The position numbers and the translations under genes are program-made. Shown here piece by piece: positions 16,956 to 26,162 of a stretch of 64,000 nt of DNA (position 1 is its first letter; each line of letters begins with the position of its first letter). Under the pieces are notes generated by a model, which searched no databases, had not been told where the DNA came from, and saw only the letters and a program-made list of their open reading frames with translations. This stretch comes from Ignavibacteriota bacterium (lineage in GTDB: Bacteria > Bacteroidota > Ignavibacteria > Ignavibacteriales > Melioribacteraceae): positions 95,459 to 159,458 of the forward strand of contig PAAX01000011.1 of NCBI GenBank assembly GCA_002698995.1, read 5' to 3'.

Positions 16956-19517
16956 CTAATTCTTAATTCGCTTTTTAATTGGTAATGTAAAATATCTCTG
17001 CTTATCAAACTGATAAAAAGCATTTGCAACTGCACCCGCAGTTGGAACTAAACCGATTTCGCCAACTCCCTTTGCGCCGTGCGGACCGATCGGATCAGTT
17101 ACCTCAACACCAATTACTTCAACTTCCGGCATTTGTCTTGCTCTTAGAATTCCTAAATCTCTAAAATTTGTACTCATCGGTATTCCGTCTTTCAACACAA
17201 GCTCTTCTGAAATTGCATAACCTAATCCCATATGAACCGAGCCTTCAATTTGTCCTTCGAACAAATTCGGATTAATGATTTTTCCGGCATCGTGCGCTGC
17301 AATTACTTTTTCAATCTCTCCGTTATCATCCAGTATAACTACTTGAGTTGCATAACTGTAAGAGTAATGAGTAATTATATCTTTATCGGTAGCGCCCGGT
17401 TTTGTTGTCCAATCGCAAATCCATTTGCCTTCGTAAATTCTTCCGCTCAATTCGGATAAATCAGAATTCTCCAAATCTTCTTTTAGTTTTTTTGATGCCT
17501 CAATAATTGCATTCCCGACTATTGACGTCGCGCGCGATGCGGTTGTCATTCCTGCTGTTGCGTTAATTTTTGTATCGACCTTTACTTCAATTATACTCGG
17601 ATCGATACCGGTTTCATTGCACAAAAATTGAACAGCCATTGTGTTTACGCCCTGCCCCATTTCCGTCCAGCCGTGATTAAGTATAACTTTATTCTTAGAT
17701 ACAATTTCAATTTTCACAACACCGTCATCAGGCATTCCGTTTCCGATTCCTGTGTTTTTAATTCCGCAGGCAATGCCGGCATAATTTGCATTATAGAATT
17801 GATCTTTAACCGCAAGCAATGTTTCTCTTACGCCCGTTCCCCCTTTTAATATTTGTCCGGTTGAAGCAACTCCGCCATCAACTAATGCATTATTATATCT
17901 AAATTGCCATCTATCAAATCCGCCTTGTTCGCAGAGATCGTCTATGCAGTTTTCAATAGCGAATGTAACTTGGTTGACTCCGAAGCCACGCATTGCACCA
18001 CATGGGATATTATTTGTATATACTGCTTTACTAACTATATCGGCATTAGGAATTGAATAAGCTCCGGTTGCGTGTCCGGCAGCTCTTTCCAAAACTTTCA
18101 TTCCTACTGAAGCATAAGCTCCTGTATCTCCAATTATATCGGCTTTAATTGCTGTCAGCATTCCGTCTTTATCGCAAGCTAATGTATAATCCATTATTAG
18201 CGGATGACGTTTAGGATGCATACGAACTGATTCATCTCTATTTAGCTTTACTTTGACTGGTTTATCAAGAAGAAATGCACAGAGTGCTGCGTGATGCTGA
18301 ACGGATAAATCTTCTTTGCCGCCGAATCCGCCGCCGTTGGGAACAAGAATAACCCTAACCTTTTCTTCAGGAAGATTGAGTACTTTCGCAATTTGTTTTC
18401 TGTCCTCGTAAACACCCTGTCCTTGTGAGAGAATTTCAACTCCGCCCTCTTCAGGTTTTGCAACCGAACATTCGGTTTCTATGTAACCGTGTTCAATTAT
18501 TTGTGTCGTATATCTTCCTTTCGATACAAATGGAGATTCATTAATTGCTTTGTCGGTATCGCCCCGATGAATTTCCGTCGTTGATAAAATATTTCCAGTT
18601 GAATGAATTTGAGGCGCATCATTTTTAATTGCTTCGAAAGGATCAGTTACCGGTTTTAAAACTTCGTATTCAACTTTGATGAGTTTTGCAGCTTCTCGTG
18701 CAATTGCTTCAGTTTTGGCTACTGCAACAGCCAATACATCTCCGATATATCTAGTTTCTTCTTCTACATCAATCATCATCGGCCAATCATGCACAATCAA
18801 GCCTGTATTTCTTGTGCCGGGAATATCTTTTGCAGTTACAATTTTTTCTACACCATCTAGTTTTTCTGCTTTTGTAATATCAATCGATAAAACCTTTGCT
18901 CTTGGGTGATCAGTGAACTTTAATGCACCGTAAACCATGCCTTCTAACTTTACATCTTCAACGTATGGGCTGAATCCAAGAACCATATTTTCAGAATTAT
19001 ATTTAGGATATCTTTTACCGACGCCTGTTTGCTTTATTTCGGGTTTTGGTATTTCTTTTAATTCGCGAATCGCTTCTGCAGAGTATTCAACAGAATCTAT
19101 TATTTTTTTATAACCGGTACATCGGCAAATGTTTGATTGTAATCCCGTAGCAATTTCAGTTCGAGTTGGATTTGGTTTCTTCTTCAGTAGTGCAACCGAC
19201 TGCATTACAATTCCGGGGATACAAAAACCGCACTGCACTCCACTTTTCTCTACAAATGCATTTGTGAATACTCGTTTTGTGTAATCATCTAATCCATCGG
19301 GAGTTACAATTTCTTTTCCTTCCAAGCGCTCCATAAAAGTTGTGCAGGATAATCTACCTTTACCATCTATTAAAACCGAGCAGGCTCCGCATCCACCTTG
19401 AGGCGAGCAGCCGTCCTTTACTGTTGTTATTCCTTCTTCGTTACGGAGATAACTCAGCAGTGACTGTTTTGGATCGCCGTTGTATTCTTTTTCAATTCCG
19501 TTTAGGTAAAATTTCAT
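16956..19517 (-). CDS. xdhD: XdhD-like molybdenum hydroxylase with fused [2Fe-2S] domain
   Basis: An 853-residue fusion of a two-cluster [2Fe-2S] domain and a molybdopterin-binding subunit, without the FAD domain, as in E. coli XdhD. Iron-sulfur ligands lie in CSPQGGCGAC and CGFCIPG ... NICRCTGY, all intact. Cofactor motifs follow: GGGFGGKED, AMRGFGVNQ, EMGQGVN and GAKGVGEIGL with the catalytic glutamate. It should hydroxylate a purine or another heterocycle and pass electrons to a partner, possibly YgfK. The ATG at 19517 is preferred to a TTG four codons upstream because GGA is well placed for it. It is the last gene of the minus operon. Confidence 0.85.
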   Translation of the reverse strand: MKFYLNGIEKEYNGDPKQSLLSYLRNEEGITTVKDGCSPQGGCGACSVLIDGKGRLSCTTFMERLEGKEIVTPDGLDDYTKRVFTNAFVEKSGVQCGFCIPGIVMQSVALLKKKPNPTRTEIATGLQSNICRCTGYKKIIDSVEYSAEAIRELKEIPKPEIKQTGVGKRYPKYNSENMVLGFSPYVEDVKLEGMVYGALKFTDHPRAKVLSIDITKAEKLDGVEKIVTAKDIPGTRNTGLIVHDWPMMIDVEEETRYIGDVLAVAVAKTEAIAREAAKLIKVEYEVLKPVTDPFEAIKNDAPQIHSTGNILSTTEIHRGDTDKAINESPFVSKGRYTTQIIEHGYIETECSVAKPEEGGVEILSQGQGVYEDRKQIAKVLNLPEEKVRVILVPNGGGFGGKEDLSVQHHAALCAFLLDKPVKVKLNRDESVRMHPKRHPLIMDYTLACDKDGMLTAIKADIIGDTGAYASVGMKVLERAAGHATGAYSIPNADIVSKAVYTNNIPCGAMRGFGVNQVTFAIENCIDDLCEQGGFDRWQFRYNNALVDGGVASTGQILKGGTGVRETLLAVKDQFYNANYAGIACGIKNTGIGNGMPDDGVVKIEIVSKNKVILNHGWTEMGQGVNTMAVQFLCNETGIDPSIIEVKVDTKINATAGMTTASRATSIVGNAIIEASKKLKEDLENSDLSELSGRIYEGKWICDWTTKPGATDKDIITHYSYSYATQVVILDDNGEIEKVIAAHDAGKIINPNLFEGQIEGSVHMGLGYAISEELVLKDGIPMSTNFRDLGILRARQMPEVEVIGVEVTDPIGPHGAKGVGEIGLVPTAGAVANAFYQFDKQRYFTLPIKKRIKN

Positions 19518-19572
19518 TTTGTTTTCCAATATTATATAAAATCCTTGAAACGGTTAAATAACTTTGTTTTTA

Positions 19573-19600
19573 TTAACCCACGACTTAAATCGCGTGTTAA
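19573..19600. repeat. Imperfect palindrome between ygfK and xdhD
   Basis: A TTAACCCACGACTT / AAATCGCGTGTTAA inverted repeat with three mismatches in the 110-bp gap. It resembles the perfect palindrome at 9635-9660. Confidence 0.55.
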
Positions 19601-19627
19601 TGGAACACAATAATAAATGTAACTATT

Positions 19628-22600
19628 TTAATGTTTTATAAATGTCTTTTCTAAATTTATCATGTAATAGTACATCTCAATAATTTTACTGGTGTTTAGT
19701 TGTTTGTTGTGATCAAACTTTTTCAAAACATTAATTGGATTCATTTCCAAATCAAATGTCGATTCAAAATATTTATCATTGTAAAGAAGTATATCATCGT
19801 TAAAAACCAATTCAAGTATTTCATCATCTTCTTTATAAATTAATTTATTTCCTTCAAGCAAATACCCTTTGCTGATTTCGTTGAAGCTTTCTTTACTTAA
19901 TGCAAATTTGGGTTTTACTTTATAAGGCGCTCCGCTTGTTGGACAAAATGTATCGCAGTTTCCGCACTCGTTACAAAAATCGTTTATGTTGATTATCTGA
20001 TACTTTTGGTTGACTTCAAACTCATCCCAACTCGTTATTTTATAATCGCCATTCTCAAAATTGATCTGAGGATATTTCTTTTTGAAAGGGGCGATTTCAT
20101 AATAAACGTTTGCGAGATTCGGGCAAACACTTACGCATATATTACATATTTCATCACAGTAAAGACAGCGTAAGGCTTCTTCAACTGCTGTTGCTTCATC
20201 CATTACCGGGTTAACTAAATCGAATGAATTACGCTGCTCTAATGGTATAGATTGTAAATCCTTTCCATAAACTCGATGAGATAATTTATGCTGATAATTT
20301 TTTAAATCAATCTTCTCAAGATCAGGTTTTAATGTTTTATATTCCTGCTCAATCTTTGATAAAATTATTTTTGCTGCATCTTTGCCGTCGCCAATTGCAT
20401 TGATTAATGAATCCGCTCCACGAACTGCATCGCCGCCGGCAAAAACGTTTTTAATTTCCGTTTCTTTAGTGTGTGAATTCACTTCCAGTTTTTTATTCGG
20501 AAGAAAATCTAAATTTACTTCTTGTCCAATTGCTGTTATAATCGAATCAAACTCCAGTTCATAATCGGAGTTTGGGATTTCAACCGGGCGTCTTCTTCCC
20601 GATTCGTCTTCATCGCCGAGTTTCATCTTTATACAAGTTAATCTAAGTCTATCATCAACTTTTTCAATTTTCTTCGGTGTAGTTAGTTCAACAACATTAA
20701 TTCCTTCATGAATCAATTCTTCAATTTCTTCTTTGTCGGCGGGCATTTCGTTGACTGTTCTTCTGTAGAGCAGCGTTACGCCTTCACCGCCGTTTACCAA
20801 TCTTTGTGCTGTTCGTGCTGCATCCATCGCAGAGTTTCCACCGCCGATTACTGCTGCACTTTTACCGAGGTTTATGTTTTCACCAAGTTTTATCTTTTCT
20901 AAAAATTTAATTTGATCAAAAACGTTTTTGCTATCTTCTCCGTCAATCTCAAGTTTCTTTCCTTTCTGTGCACCGATTCCCAAATAAACATAATCAAATT
21001 TCTTTCTGATTTCGTCAAAGTAATCTTTAGTTATTGTTCGATTATAATGTATCTTAACTCCGAGTGACTCGATATTTTTTACATCGAGTTCCAAAAGCAT
21101 ATCGTCTATTCTAAACTTTGGAATAGTCGAAGATGCCATTCCTCCACCGAAACCGTGTGCTTCGAAAACTTCTACATTCACTCCTTCCAGCGCTAAAAAA
21201 TAAGCTGCTGAAAGCCCGGAAGGACCGGCTCCGATTACTGCAACTTTTTTAATAATACTTTTTGAAGAATGTTTATCAAAATGATTTGATTCTTTCTCAG
21301 CGGCAAATCTTTTTAACTCTCTTATTAAAAGAGAATTATCGATATTCATTCGTGTGCACTTTGCTTGGCATAGATGATCGCAAACCATTCCCGTTATATT
21401 CGGCAGTGGATTTTCTCTAACAATTGTTTCGTATGCAGCAGTATTATTTTTATTGCTGATATGATATAAATATTCCGGTACATCTTGATCAATAGCACAG
21501 GCTTCAACACAAGGTGGATGAATGCAATCAAGTTCGGTTAACTCTCTGTTTGTTTTAACGTTTTGATGTTTTGCGTGAGATTTTTTGTAACGATTATCAT
21601 TTTTTACAGATACAGCATAGTTATTTAAATTCTCAAGTACAGCTGACTGTAAATCTTCTTTACTGTTTTTACTTAGGATAAACTCGTCAATAGTCGAAGC
21701 ATTCGCTTTATTCATTTCTGATTGAAGGTTTGACAAATATTGTGGAAGACGTGAATAACCACCGGGTCGCAGTAAATCCGAGCAGACGGTAACCGGTGTC
21801 AGGTTACAGGCAACAATGTCAGCAAAGTTAAAAGCATCAGCACCACCGGAAAATGAAAGATCTAATTTCCCTTGATATTCATTTTGAAGTAATGCAGCCA
21901 CGTTAACAGTGAGCGGATGAAGTGATCTCCCGCTCATATAAACCATCTTTTGATCATTTGGTAACATTTGAGAGGGATTTAACGACTCAAGTGTGTTTGT
22001 TAATTTTAAACCAAACTCAACATTGTTTGCTTGTGCACAATTAAGAAGTTCATTTATAAGATTCTTTGCATCATTGAATTTCAAATCGTGTTCAAATGCT
22101 TCATCCGGAATTGTTATTTTATAAGCAAGCTTGTCGTTTAAGATTTCTCTTAATTTTTCCTTGCCGAGAATTGTCGGATTTAATTTTACTGCCGTGTGAA
22201 ATTTATATTCATTCATCAGATGTTTTGCTATTGCTTCAATTTCATCGGGGGGACAACCGTGCATCGTTGAAAGGGTGACATTATTACTAATCTCGTGTGG
22301 GATTTTTATATCGGTTATACGCGGGTAAATCATTTTCAACTTTTCAATTTTATTTTCAATCTCACTCGAAGCATCTTTCATCTTACACAAAAATGAATCA
22401 ACTTTTTTACTTTTGATTCCTTTTAAATCATAACCAACGCTTATATTGAATATCGTTTCAAAATCATACTGAAATTTATCGCAAAGTATGTGAAGTAAAA
22501 TCCAAGCATCGATATATTGATCGAGACTCTCTTCAATTTTCAATTCTTGAGACCATTCGCAGTTATAACCTTCATCATACATATCGATACAAGGTTTTGC

Positions 22601-22882
22601 GACTTCAATTTCGTCAAGCACTTGAACTGTTTTCAATTCGATATAACGAGCACCGAATAACCAAGACAAGACAATATTTTGCGAGAGCTGTGTGTGCGGA
22701 CCGGCTGCAACTCCAAGCGGTGCGGCAAGCGGCTGATTATATCTTTTTACTTTGAACGGATCGTTTGCATCTGGTTTAAAAATTAGATCATTGTAGTAAC
22801 CGAAAGTTTTTCCTTCTTTCTCTTCGGTCAGTATCCATTTCAGTACTTTATCAATTGAATAGATGTGTAATTTATCTTGCAT
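19628..22882 (-). CDS. ygfK: YgfK-type flavin / iron-sulfur oxidoreductase
   Basis: A 1084-residue protein matching YgfK, once called a selenate reductase subunit. The first 430 residues form a dihydropyrimidine dehydrogenase-like TIM barrel. Next comes a cysteine-rich segment (CIHPPCVEAC, CDHLCQAKC), then FAD and NAD(P) binding loops (GAGPSGLSAAYF, GGGNSAMDAA) of the GltD / DPD type, and near the C-terminus iron-sulfur motifs (CLYCDEICNICVSVCPN and CNECGNCDTFCPTSG). The protein therefore looks like a reductase moving electrons between NAD(P)H, flavins and a purine-derived ring. It is genetically tied to anaerobic urate use in related clusters. It lies 5 bp from xdhC. Confidence 0.87.
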   Translation of the reverse strand: MQDKLHIYSIDKVLKWILTEEKEGKTFGYYNDLIFKPDANDPFKVKRYNQPLAAPLGVAAGPHTQLSQNIVLSWLFGARYIELKTVQVLDEIEVAKPCIDMYDEGYNCEWSQELKIEESLDQYIDAWILLHILCDKFQYDFETIFNISVGYDLKGIKSKKVDSFLCKMKDASSEIENKIEKLKMIYPRITDIKIPHEISNNVTLSTMHGCPPDEIEAIAKHLMNEYKFHTAVKLNPTILGKEKLREILNDKLAYKITIPDEAFEHDLKFNDAKNLINELLNCAQANNVEFGLKLTNTLESLNPSQMLPNDQKMVYMSGRSLHPLTVNVAALLQNEYQGKLDLSFSGGADAFNFADIVACNLTPVTVCSDLLRPGGYSRLPQYLSNLQSEMNKANASTIDEFILSKNSKEDLQSAVLENLNNYAVSVKNDNRYKKSHAKHQNVKTNRELTELDCIHPPCVEACAIDQDVPEYLYHISNKNNTAAYETIVRENPLPNITGMVCDHLCQAKCTRMNIDNSLLIRELKRFAAEKESNHFDKHSSKSIIKKVAVIGAGPSGLSAAYFLALEGVNVEVFEAHGFGGGMASSTIPKFRIDDMLLELDVKNIESLGVKIHYNRTITKDYFDEIRKKFDYVYLGIGAQKGKKLEIDGEDSKNVFDQIKFLEKIKLGENINLGKSAAVIGGGNSAMDAARTAQRLVNGGEGVTLLYRRTVNEMPADKEEIEELIHEGINVVELTTPKKIEKVDDRLRLTCIKMKLGDEDESGRRRPVEIPNSDYELEFDSIITAIGQEVNLDFLPNKKLEVNSHTKETEIKNVFAGGDAVRGADSLINAIGDGKDAAKIILSKIEQEYKTLKPDLEKIDLKNYQHKLSHRVYGKDLQSIPLEQRNSFDLVNPVMDEATAVEEALRCLYCDEICNICVSVCPNLANVYYEIAPFKKKYPQINFENGDYKITSWDEFEVNQKYQIININDFCNECGNCDTFCPTSGAPYKVKPKFALSKESFNEISKGYLLEGNKLIYKEDDEILELVFNDDILLYNDKYFESTFDLEMNPINVLKKFDHNKQLNTSKIIEMYYYMINLEKTFIKH

Positions 22883-22887
22883 AAGAT

Positions 22888-23850
22888 TTATTCTTCTTTC
22901 CGTTTTATACTTATTATTTCCGCTGCAATGCTTACTGCGATTTCTTCCGGAGTCTCGGCTTCAATTTCCAATCCTATTGGTGTGTGAACTTTATCAAAGA
23001 GTTTTTTATCTAAACCATCTTTGACAAGATTGTTAAACACTGTTTTAATTTTCCGAGCGCTTCCCATCATACCAATGTAATTTAGATCCAAGTTAATTAC
23101 GGAACCCAACGCCTCTTTATCTCCCATATGCATCGGTGTTACAATAATTGCATAAGATTTGCTTCCTTCTTTTATAAATTGATTTACATCCTTATAATCG
23201 GTTATAATTTTTTCATCTGCATAAGTGTTTTGATTCATAGTAAAAACATCCTCGCGGTGATCAAATACAACAACATAAAATCCGATGAACTTCATAATTT
23301 GTGAAACCGCCAAACCAACGTGTCCCCCGCCGATTATATAAGCAGTATCCGTAAAACCGATATTCTCTTTGTAGATATAATCAGTGTCATTTTCGTAATT
23401 GAAAGTACAATCATCTTTTTGAGATTGGGAGGAATCATAATCAAACAAGTTATATGATAATTTTAATAATCCGTTCTCACGTTTATTGAGATTCTCTAAT
23501 ATTTTATCAACCGAGTTAATTTCATTAAATGTTAGTAACGAAAAAATGATGGTTTGATATCCACCGCAGATTAAACCGGATTCTTCAAGATCTGTTTTAG
23601 GGGAATGCTGTAATCTTTTAATTTGTTTTTCTTCTTTCCCGGAAAGAAGTTCAAACCCATAATCAATTAACTGTTTCTCCATTATCCCGCCGCCGACAGT
23701 TCCAATTGTTGAACCGTTGGGTGTTAAAAGCATTTTAAAACCTTGTCTGCCGGGAGAATGATTTGAAGAATCAGTTACGGTTAAAAGGAGAACTTTATCA
23801 TATTCGTTTATATTATCTCTCGCAAATTGCCAGAATCTTTTTTCATTCAA
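22888..23850 (-). CDS. xdhC: XdhC/CoxI-family molybdenum cofactor insertion factor
   Basis: A 320-residue XdhC/CoxI protein. The N-terminal SSNHSPGRQGFKMLLTPNG and GTVGGGIMEKQLI segment is the family signature; the C-terminal half is a Rossmann-like domain starting with AYIIGGGHVGLAVSQI. XdhC proteins bind the molybdenum cofactor, assist its sulfuration and insert it into xanthine dehydrogenase-type enzymes. It is sandwiched between the XdhB-type gene (8 bp) and ygfK (5 bp). An AGGTGA ribosome site is present. Confidence 0.88.
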   Translation of the reverse strand: MNEKRFWQFARDNINEYDKVLLLTVTDSSNHSPGRQGFKMLLTPNGSTIGTVGGGIMEKQLIDYGFELLSGKEEKQIKRLQHSPKTDLEESGLICGGYQTIIFSLLTFNEINSVDKILENLNKRENGLLKLSYNLFDYDSSQSQKDDCTFNYENDTDYIYKENIGFTDTAYIIGGGHVGLAVSQIMKFIGFYVVVFDHREDVFTMNQNTYADEKIITDYKDVNQFIKEGSKSYAIIVTPMHMGDKEALGSVINLDLNYIGMMGSARKIKTVFNNLVKDGLDKKLFDKVHTPIGLEIEAETPEEIAVSIAAEIISIKRKEE

Positions 23851-23858
23851 ACTGTCAC

Positions 23859-26162
23859 CTATCCTATTTCGGAAGAAGTAATTTTAGATCTTTCTTTTTC
23901 AGTTTTTCTACCTTGATACAATTGCATCAAAGTTTTTTCGTGTGTAAACGGAGAAGAATATTTCAGATCAACATACGGATTGAAAGCTTTAACAGCATTT
24001 GAAATTGCAAAAAATGCTCCAATACCGTACATCAATGGCGGCTCACCGACTGCTTTTGATTTGAAAGGTCCATAAGGATTTTCCGAATCTTCCAGAAAAT
24101 ATGTTTCAAGTTTTTTTGGTGCGGAATAAATATCGGGCACTTTATAGGTAGATAATGAATTGGAATTCAGTCTGCCTTTACTGTCCTGCACAAGTTCTTC
24201 GACCGTCATCCAGCCGATACCTTGCACGATACCGCCTTCAACCTGTCCCAAATCAATTGCGTGGTTTAGAGTTTTACCGTAATCATGAACAACTTTTACT
24301 GAATCAATTTCATAAGTGCCGCGAAGACAATCAACCGTTACTTCAGTAATAGCCGTTCCGTATACGTGATATGCAAACGGGTGACCTTGTTCTTTCTTTT
24401 TATCGAAGTGAATATCAGGCGTTGCATAAAATGCTTGAGCCGTTAAACTAATTCTATGTTGATTTGCTGATCGAATTAATTTATTCCAATCAAGCTCCGT
24501 TTCATTTTCGTTGTATAAAATTTTACCGTCAACTAATTCGATGTTTTTCTCATCATCTAACTTCAACAACTCTGCCACGTGTTTTTTTAAACGAGCCAAA
24601 AGACTATTACAGGCAAAAAGAAGAGCGTTCCCGTTAAGATCGGCTGCACTGCTTGCAGCTGTCGGTGAAGTGTTTGCAACTCTGGTTGTGTTTGTCGATT
24701 CAACTTTTACTTTTACTTTATCGATTGAAAAAACTTTTGAAGCAATGTTTATCATCTTTTCATTTACGCCCTGTCCCATTTCAACTGCTGCAGTACTTAC
24801 TGAAACTGAACCATCAGTATATATATGAACTAAAGCGCTTGCTTGGTTCATCATCGTATTTGTAAACGAAATGCCGAAGCAAACCGGCATAAATGAAATA
24901 CCTTTTTTCTTTAATATATTTTTGCTGTTAAACTCTTCAACAGAATTCTTTATTGAATCAAATGAATATCTTGTTACTGCTTCGTTCCAGCATTTTGAAG
25001 CATTGACTCTTTTCGCAATCTGACCGTAATAAAATTTACTTCCTTCAACAAGTAAGTTTTTCTTTTGAATTATGTATGGTTCAATGCCAATTGAAAGTGC
25101 TGCTTTGTGTATTGCTGATTCGATTACAAACATACCTTGCGGTCCGCCGAAACCTCTGAATGCTGTGTTAGGCGGAAGATTTGTTTTGCACGAAATTGCA
25201 GTAGCTTTAACGTTTGGTATGAAGTAACTATTTGTAGTATGAAATAATGTTCTTTCCAAAACTGCGGGAGAAAGATCTGCTGCAGCTCCGGCATTTTGAT
25301 AGAATGTAACTTCGTATGCAAGAATTTTATAGTCTTTTGATAAACCGATTTTATAATCGGCAGAGTAAGGATGACGCTTGCCAGTCATCCGCAAATCATC
25401 ATGACGGTGAAGTATCAACTTGACCGGTTTATTAGTTAATTTTGCTCCAAGTGCTGCCATCACAGCCCAAGGAGTAGCTTGATCTTCTTTACCGCCGAAA
25501 GCACCACCTAATCGTAACACATCAACTTCAACCTGATGCATCTTTAAATTAAGTACTTTTGCAGCAGTGCTTTGAACCGCAGTCGGTCCTTGCGTTGATG
25601 AATAAATTTTAATTCCGCTACCTTCAACCGGAACTGCAACAGCGCCTTGTGTTTCAAGATACAAATGTTCTTGGCCGCTTATTTCAACTCTATCTTCAAT
25701 TATATATTCACATCCAGTGAAAGAATTTTCAACATCCCCCATAGAAAATATTCTCGGTGGAATTATTAAACTTCCCTTTTCATAAGCATCACGTGGATCT
25801 GTGATTGGAGTTAGTTCTTCATATTCAATTTTAATTTTGCTCTTAGCTTTCTTTGCAATCATTTCAGTTTCAGCAATAACTATTGCGATTGGTTCACCGA
25901 TAAACTCAACAGTGTCTACTGCGAGTAAATGTTCATCCGGAATTATATTACCGATTTGATTTTCACCCGGTATATCTTTGTAAGTAATTATTCTTACAAC
26001 CCCGGGAACTTTGAGTGCTTCGGATAAATCGAGTTTGGTAATTTTACCGTGTGCAATTTTTGAATCAAATACGGATGCATACAATGTACCTTGCGGAACC
26101 GGCATATCATCAACAAAAATTGATTCCCCTTTTACGTGTTTTATTACATCACTCGATTTCAT
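23859..26162 (-). CDS. Xanthine dehydrogenase molybdopterin-binding subunit (XdhB type)
   Basis: A 767-residue molybdenum hydroxylase large subunit. Motifs in order are SGQEHLYLETQ, GGAFGGKEDQ, AFRGFGGPQG, EMGQGVNEK and SKAVGEPPL with the catalytic glutamate. It should oxidise hypoxanthine or xanthine, or a similar heterocycle, with electrons passed to the [2Fe-2S]/FAD subunit encoded just upstream. Its ATG overlaps the stop codon of that gene (ATGA), typical of translational coupling. Substrate choice is inferred from the cluster. Confidence 0.87.
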   Translation of the reverse strand: MKSSDVIKHVKGESIFVDDMPVPQGTLYASVFDSKIAHGKITKLDLSEALKVPGVVRIITYKDIPGENQIGNIIPDEHLLAVDTVEFIGEPIAIVIAETEMIAKKAKSKIKIEYEELTPITDPRDAYEKGSLIIPPRIFSMGDVENSFTGCEYIIEDRVEISGQEHLYLETQGAVAVPVEGSGIKIYSSTQGPTAVQSTAAKVLNLKMHQVEVDVLRLGGAFGGKEDQATPWAVMAALGAKLTNKPVKLILHRHDDLRMTGKRHPYSADYKIGLSKDYKILAYEVTFYQNAGAAADLSPAVLERTLFHTTNSYFIPNVKATAISCKTNLPPNTAFRGFGGPQGMFVIESAIHKAALSIGIEPYIIQKKNLLVEGSKFYYGQIAKRVNASKCWNEAVTRYSFDSIKNSVEEFNSKNILKKKGISFMPVCFGISFTNTMMNQASALVHIYTDGSVSVSTAAVEMGQGVNEKMINIASKVFSIDKVKVKVESTNTTRVANTSPTAASSAADLNGNALLFACNSLLARLKKHVAELLKLDDEKNIELVDGKILYNENETELDWNKLIRSANQHRISLTAQAFYATPDIHFDKKKEQGHPFAYHVYGTAITEVTVDCLRGTYEIDSVKVVHDYGKTLNHAIDLGQVEGGIVQGIGWMTVEELVQDSKGRLNSNSLSTYKVPDIYSAPKKLETYFLEDSENPYGPFKSKAVGEPPLMYGIGAFFAISNAVKAFNPYVDLKYSSPFTHEKTLMQLYQGRKTEKERSKITSSEIG

